Shown: positions 61,114-64,000 of the stretch, piece after piece | How the letters are laid out: each line of letters opens with the position of its first letter | How positions within the stretch are numbered: position 1 is the stretch's first letter | DNA from: Rhizobium sp. G21 | GTDB taxonomy: Bacteria; Pseudomonadota; Alphaproteobacteria; Rhizobiales; Rhizobiaceae | DNA length: 64,000 nt | NCBI RefSeq assembly: GCF_014158035.1 | Contig: NZ_JACFXW010000001.1 | Coordinates: 2,830,001-2,894,000 of the forward strand | Direction: 5' to 3' | The notes under the pieces: model-generated | Database searches by the model: none | Seen by the model: only the letters and a program-made list of their open reading frames with translations | What the model was told of the DNA's origin: nothing | Position numbers and translations under genes: made by a program

Positions 61114-61502
61114 TCAGAGCTGCGCTTCGATCGCCATTTTGTCGATCACCGACCAGACGCTACGGATCTTGCCGGCGTGAAATTCGTAGAAGACGTTTTC
61201 GGAAAACGTGATCCTGCGGCCGTTGACCTGGAGACCGAGAAACACGCCTGCCGGCGTGCAGTCGAAGTCGAGACGGGCCGCGACATGGGTGGGATTGCAC
61301 ACCATGAGGCCGATCGAAAAGCGAAGGTCGGGGATATCTCGAAAATCCTGCTCCAGCATGGCGCGATAGCCGGCAAGGCCGAAGGGTCTGCCATTGTGTT
61401 CCGCGTCACCATCGACATAGAGGCCGGTGAGTCCCAGTCCTGTCGATTGAGGCAATCGATATAGGCGCGGTATCGATCGGCGAGATCGGCATTGTCGTGC
61501 AT
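61114..61502 (-). CDS. SnoaL-like ester cyclase family protein (frameshifted)
   Basis: 129 residues after repair. The N-terminus MHDNADLADRYRAYIDCLN has GGAG upstream. One base is missing near 61427-61432; repair gives 'DWDSTGLYVDGDAEHNGRPFGLAGYRAMLEQDF'. The second half, 'HVAARLDFDCTPAGVFLG' and 'FYEFHAGKIRSVWSVIDKMAIE', is a classic SnoaL/ester-cyclase ending. Catalytic role unknown. It lies between GH1 and the Gfo/Idh/MocA gene on the same strand. Confidence 0.82.
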
Positions 61503-61577
61503 ATCGGCTCCGGAACTCAATCTCGATGGGGCTGCCGGCCAACCGGTAGGGGCTGGCCGGCGGGTCGATTCTGGATC

Positions 61578-62747
61578 TTACGCCTTGACCCAGGCGCCGT
61601 TGCGCTTGGAGGAGGCGATGCAGGCTTCGACGAAGGCGACGCCCTTCACGCCGTCTTCCACGGTCGGGTAGATCACGTCGGCATCGACCTTCTCGCCCTT
61701 GCGCTTGGCGATGATGGCGCGGGCGGCTTCGGTGTAGATGGTGGCGAAACCTTCGAGATAGCCCTCTGGATGGCCGCCCGGAATGCGGCTGACGCGGCCG
61801 GCTGCGGCGTTGGCGCCGGCTCCGTTGCGGGTGATAAGCTGCTTGGGCTTGCCGAGTTCCGTGACCCAGAGATAGTTGGGATCCTGCTGCGACCATTCGA
61901 TGCCGGCCTTGGTTCCGTAGACGCGGACCTTCAGCGCGTTTTCATTGCCGGTCGCCACCTGGCTGCACCAGAGCAGGCCCTTGGCGCCGCCCTTGAAGCG
62001 CAACATCACATGGGCGTTGTCGTCGAGCGCGCGGCCCGGCACGAAAGTGTGGACATCGGCGGCGAGTTCCTCGAGTTCGAGGCCGGAGACGAAGCAGCCG
62101 AGATTATAGGCGTGCGTGCCGATATCGCCGGTCGAGCCGCCGGCGCCGGACTGTTTGGGATCGGTGCGCCAGGCGGCCTGTTTCTGGCCGGTCTGTTCGA
62201 TCGGCTCGGCCAGCCAGTCCTGCGGATATTCCATCTGCACCAGCCTGATGTCACCCAGCTCGCCCGACTTCACCATCTCCCGCGCATGGCGGATCATGGG
62301 ATAGCCGGTGTAATTGTGGGTGAGGATGAACAACGCATCCGATTCCTGGGCGACCTTGAGCAGCTTCTTGGCGTCGGCGAGGTTGGAGGTGAGCGGCTTG
62401 TCGCAGATCACATGGATGCCGCGGCGCAGGAATTCCTTGGCGGCCGGATAGTGCATGTGGTTGGGCGTGACGATCGACACGGCCTCAATGCCGTTCTTGA
62501 TCTTGGCTTCGCGGATCGCCATCGAGCGGAAGTCGTCATAGATCCGGTCCGAGGCGAGGCCGAGTTCGGCGCCCGACTGACGGGACTTTTCCGGGGTCGA
62601 GGACAGAGCGCCCGCCACCAGTTCGTAGTGGTCGTCGATGCGGGCGGCGATGCGATGCACCGCGCCGATAAAGGCGCCCGAGCCGCCGCCGACCATGCCG
62701 AGGCGAATGCGGGCTTCGCGCTTTTCCGTGCTTCCTTCGATAGCCAT
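61578..62747 (-). CDS. Gfo/Idh/MocA family oxidoreductase
   Basis: 389 residues. The N-terminal Rossmann domain starts 'RLGMVGGGSGAFIGAVHR', followed by the family motif CDKPLT near residue 130. The active-site helix 'STGDIGTHAYNL' follows, with its His. The C-terminal domain is complete. GGGAGG precedes the ATG at 62747. Such NAD(P)-dependent sugar/inositol dehydrogenases usually sit with an AP-endonuclease-like isomerase, which is encoded at 63531 on the same strand. Together they suggest inositol- or glucoside-derived sugar breakdown. Confidence 0.94.
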   Translation of the reverse strand: MAIEGSTEKREARIRLGMVGGGSGAFIGAVHRIAARIDDHYELVAGALSSTPEKSRQSGAELGLASDRIYDDFRSMAIREAKIKNGIEAVSIVTPNHMHYPAAKEFLRRGIHVICDKPLTSNLADAKKLLKVAQESDALFILTHNYTGYPMIRHAREMVKSGELGDIRLVQMEYPQDWLAEPIEQTGQKQAAWRTDPKQSGAGGSTGDIGTHAYNLGCFVSGLELEELAADVHTFVPGRALDDNAHVMLRFKGGAKGLLWCSQVATGNENALKVRVYGTKAGIEWSQQDPNYLWVTELGKPKQLITRNGAGANAAAGRVSRIPGGHPEGYLEGFATIYTEAARAIIAKRKGEKVDADVIYPTVEDGVKGVAFVEACIASSKRNGAWVKA

Positions 62748-62895
62748 GAATATTCCTCCCTGAGGCTCAGTTGTGATTAGGGTGTCCATCGCGCGGCTTG
62801 CGCTGCCAGCAGGGCATGGTTTAGAGCCGAGACTATGGGCCTCGGCCCGTTTTGCCGGGTTTCGGCGCCGCAGACAAACAGTCAAGGCCTTTGCG

Positions 62896-63534
62896 ATGGC
62901 GTTTCCAGATCCAGATCTCATTTATCCCATCACGCTTGCGGATGGGACGGTTTATCGCGAAACGATGTTTCTCAAGAATGCGGTCAATCATCCCCGCATC
63001 GAGGCCGGCGACTATAGTTATTTCAGCCATTCCCGGCCCATCGAGGAAACGGCGAGCCTGCTTGCGCCGTATCTTTATCCGGTCAGCCGGGAGAAGCTGG
63101 TCATCGGCAAATTCACGCAGATCGCGCGCGGCGCCTATTTCATCACCAGTTCCGCCAATCATCCGATGAACGGGGTCACCACTTATCCCTTCCGCATCTT
63201 CAGCCAGGAGACGATCGACGGTTACTCGGACCTTCCGACGCGCGACACGATCGTCGGTCATGACGTATGGATCGGCCACAATGCGACGATCATGCCGGGC
63301 GTGACGATCGGTCATGGTGCGATCATCGCCGCCGAATCCGTCGTCTCCCGCGACGCGCCGCCTTATGCGGTGGTCGGCGGAAATCCCGCGCGGATCATCC
63401 GGTTGCGTTTCGAACCCCATATCGTCGACACACTCCTCGACATCGCCTGGTGGGATTGGGAAATCGGAAAGATCGAGCGCCATCTGACGGCGCTCGAAGC
63501 TGGCGATATCGCGGCGCTGTCGGCTGCGGATTAA
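62896..63534 (+). CDS. CatB-related hexapeptide O-acetyltransferase
   Basis: 212 residues. The left-handed beta-helix shows hexapeptide repeats ('VIGKFTQIARGAYFI', 'IVGHDVWIGHNATIMPGVTIGHGAIIAAESVVS') and the closing 'PPYAVVGGNPARIIRLRF'. The catalytic His is in SSANHPM. It is of the xenobiotic/CatB acetyltransferase type that acetylates antibiotics or sugars. The ATG at 62896 has AAGG upstream. It is divergent from the dehydrogenase, and its stop overlaps that of the convergent isomerase gene by two bases. Confidence 0.93.
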   Translation: MAFPDPDLIYPITLADGTVYRETMFLKNAVNHPRIEAGDYSYFSHSRPIEETASLLAPYLYPVSREKLVIGKFTQIARGAYFITSSANHPMNGVTTYPFRIFSQETIDGYSDLPTRDTIVGHDVWIGHNATIMPGVTIGHGAIIAAESVVSRDAPPYAVVGGNPARIIRLRFEPHIVDTLLDIAWWDWEIGKIERHLTALEAGDIAALSAAD

Positions 63535-64000
63535 AGGCCGAGCATGCGGCGGTTGGCGGCGTCATCCGTGCCGGCGTCGGCGAAATCGTCGAACGCCTTT
63601 TCGGTGACGCGGATGATGTGGGCCTTGACGAATTCCGCGCCTTCGCGGGCGCCGTCTTCGGGGTGCTTCAGCGCGCATTCCCATTCGACCACGGCCCAGC
63701 CGGCGAAATCATTGGCGGCCATCTTGGAGAAGATCGCGCCGAAATCGACCTGGCCGTCGCCCAGCGAGCGGAAGCGGCCGGCGCGGTTCACCCAGCCCTG
63801 ATAGCCGCCATAGACGCCCTGGCGACCGGTCGGATTGAACTCCGCGTCCTTGACGTGGAACATCTTGATCCGGTCTTTGTAGATGTCGATATTGTCGAGA
63901 TAATCCAGGCATTGCAGCACGTAATGCGAGGGATCGTAGAGCATGTTGGCGCGGGTGTGGTTCTTCACGCGCTCCAGGAACATCTCGAAGGTGATTCCGT
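63531..64000 (-). CDS. Sugar phosphate isomerase/epimerase (5' end outside window)
   Basis: The C-terminal 155 or so residues of an AP-endonuclease-2/TIM-barrel protein: 'ANMLYDPSHYVLQCLDYLDNI', 'KMFHVKDAEFNPTG' (metal-binding His and Asp), 'GRFRSLGDGQVDFGAIFS', 'AVVEWECALKHPEDGAREG' (Glu ligand). Such proteins are partners of Gfo/Idh/MocA dehydrogenases in inositol and glucoside degradation. The frame is open to the window edge, so the start is missing. Confidence 0.9.
   Translation of the reverse strand, partial: GITFEMFLERVKNHTRANMLYDPSHYVLQCLDYLDNIDIYKDRIKMFHVKDAEFNPTGRQGVYGGYQGWVNRAGRFRSLGDGQVDFGAIFSKMAANDFAGWAVVEWECALKHPEDGAREGAEFVKAHIIRVTEKAFDDFADAGTDDAANRRMLGL

Noticed and set aside
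9921..61432. Programmed ribosomal frameshifting as the cause of the split genes
   Set aside because: The breaks lack slippery heptamers with following structures, occur in many unrelated families that are normally unsplit, and include both losses and gains in ordinary homopolymers.

Overview
The window looks like chromosome from an alphaproteobacterium, most likely Hyphomicrobiales (Rhizobiales). Support: the rRNA operon order 23S-5S-tRNA-fMet, a 23S gene with an enlarged helix-9 region, a protein of the Atu4866 family, high-GC codon use over most of the window, and many ABC sugar-uptake systems with LysR, LacI, RpiR, AraC and TetR regulators. The 16S gene would lie just left of the window.

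Layout. (1) 1-3,490: 3' part of an rRNA operon (23S, 5S, initiator tRNA, terminator). (2) 3,700-11,760: small accessory genes: pirin, a YcaC-like hydrolase, two SnoaL-fold proteins, TetR, an AraC regulator preceded by an internally deleted copy of itself, an Atu4866-like protein, an SDR and a LysR regulator. (3) 11,900-26,550: a LacI-controlled uptake and catabolic cluster: binding protein, two permeases, ATPase, two histidinol-dehydrogenase-like enzymes, SDR, bicupin, RraA-like protein, small protein plus amidase, alpha/beta hydrolase and a double NTF2-fold protein. Three near-identical palindromes (TTGCATACGTAT core) stand before three of its transcription units and define a local regulon. 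The substrate is not known to me. (4) 26,630-28,880: divergent LysR/SDR pair and a small NTF2 protein. (5) 28,940-39,150, minus strand: a ribose-type ABC system including a permease fused to an SMP-30-like beta-propeller, a second SMP-30 protein, a class IV aminotransferase, an AhpD-like protein and a quinone oxidoreductase, with a LysR gene upstream. (6) 39,290-42,900: RpiR regulator, cysteine hydrolase, glutamine-synthetase-like ligase and N-formylglutamate-amidohydrolase-like enzyme. (7) 42,900-50,785: an island of lower GC carrying surface-polysaccharide genes (a GT4-GT2 fusion with two C-terminal repeats, a GT2, an SGNH-like protein, a GT61 protein, a methyltransferase). (8) 50,727-56,570: DUF922 protein, DUF2892 protein, RND efflux pair and TetR. 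(9) 56,690-64,000: beta-glucoside genes (GH3, GH1), a SnoaL protein, a Gfo/Idh/MocA dehydrogenase, a hexapeptide acetyltransferase and the end of a sugar-phosphate isomerase/epimerase.

Data quality matters here. About twenty single-base indels, most in short homopolymers and most one-base losses, split otherwise well-conserved genes. Each becomes a normal full-length family member after one base is added or removed. I treat these as probable consensus errors rather than decay, and give the full gene extent with the break position.
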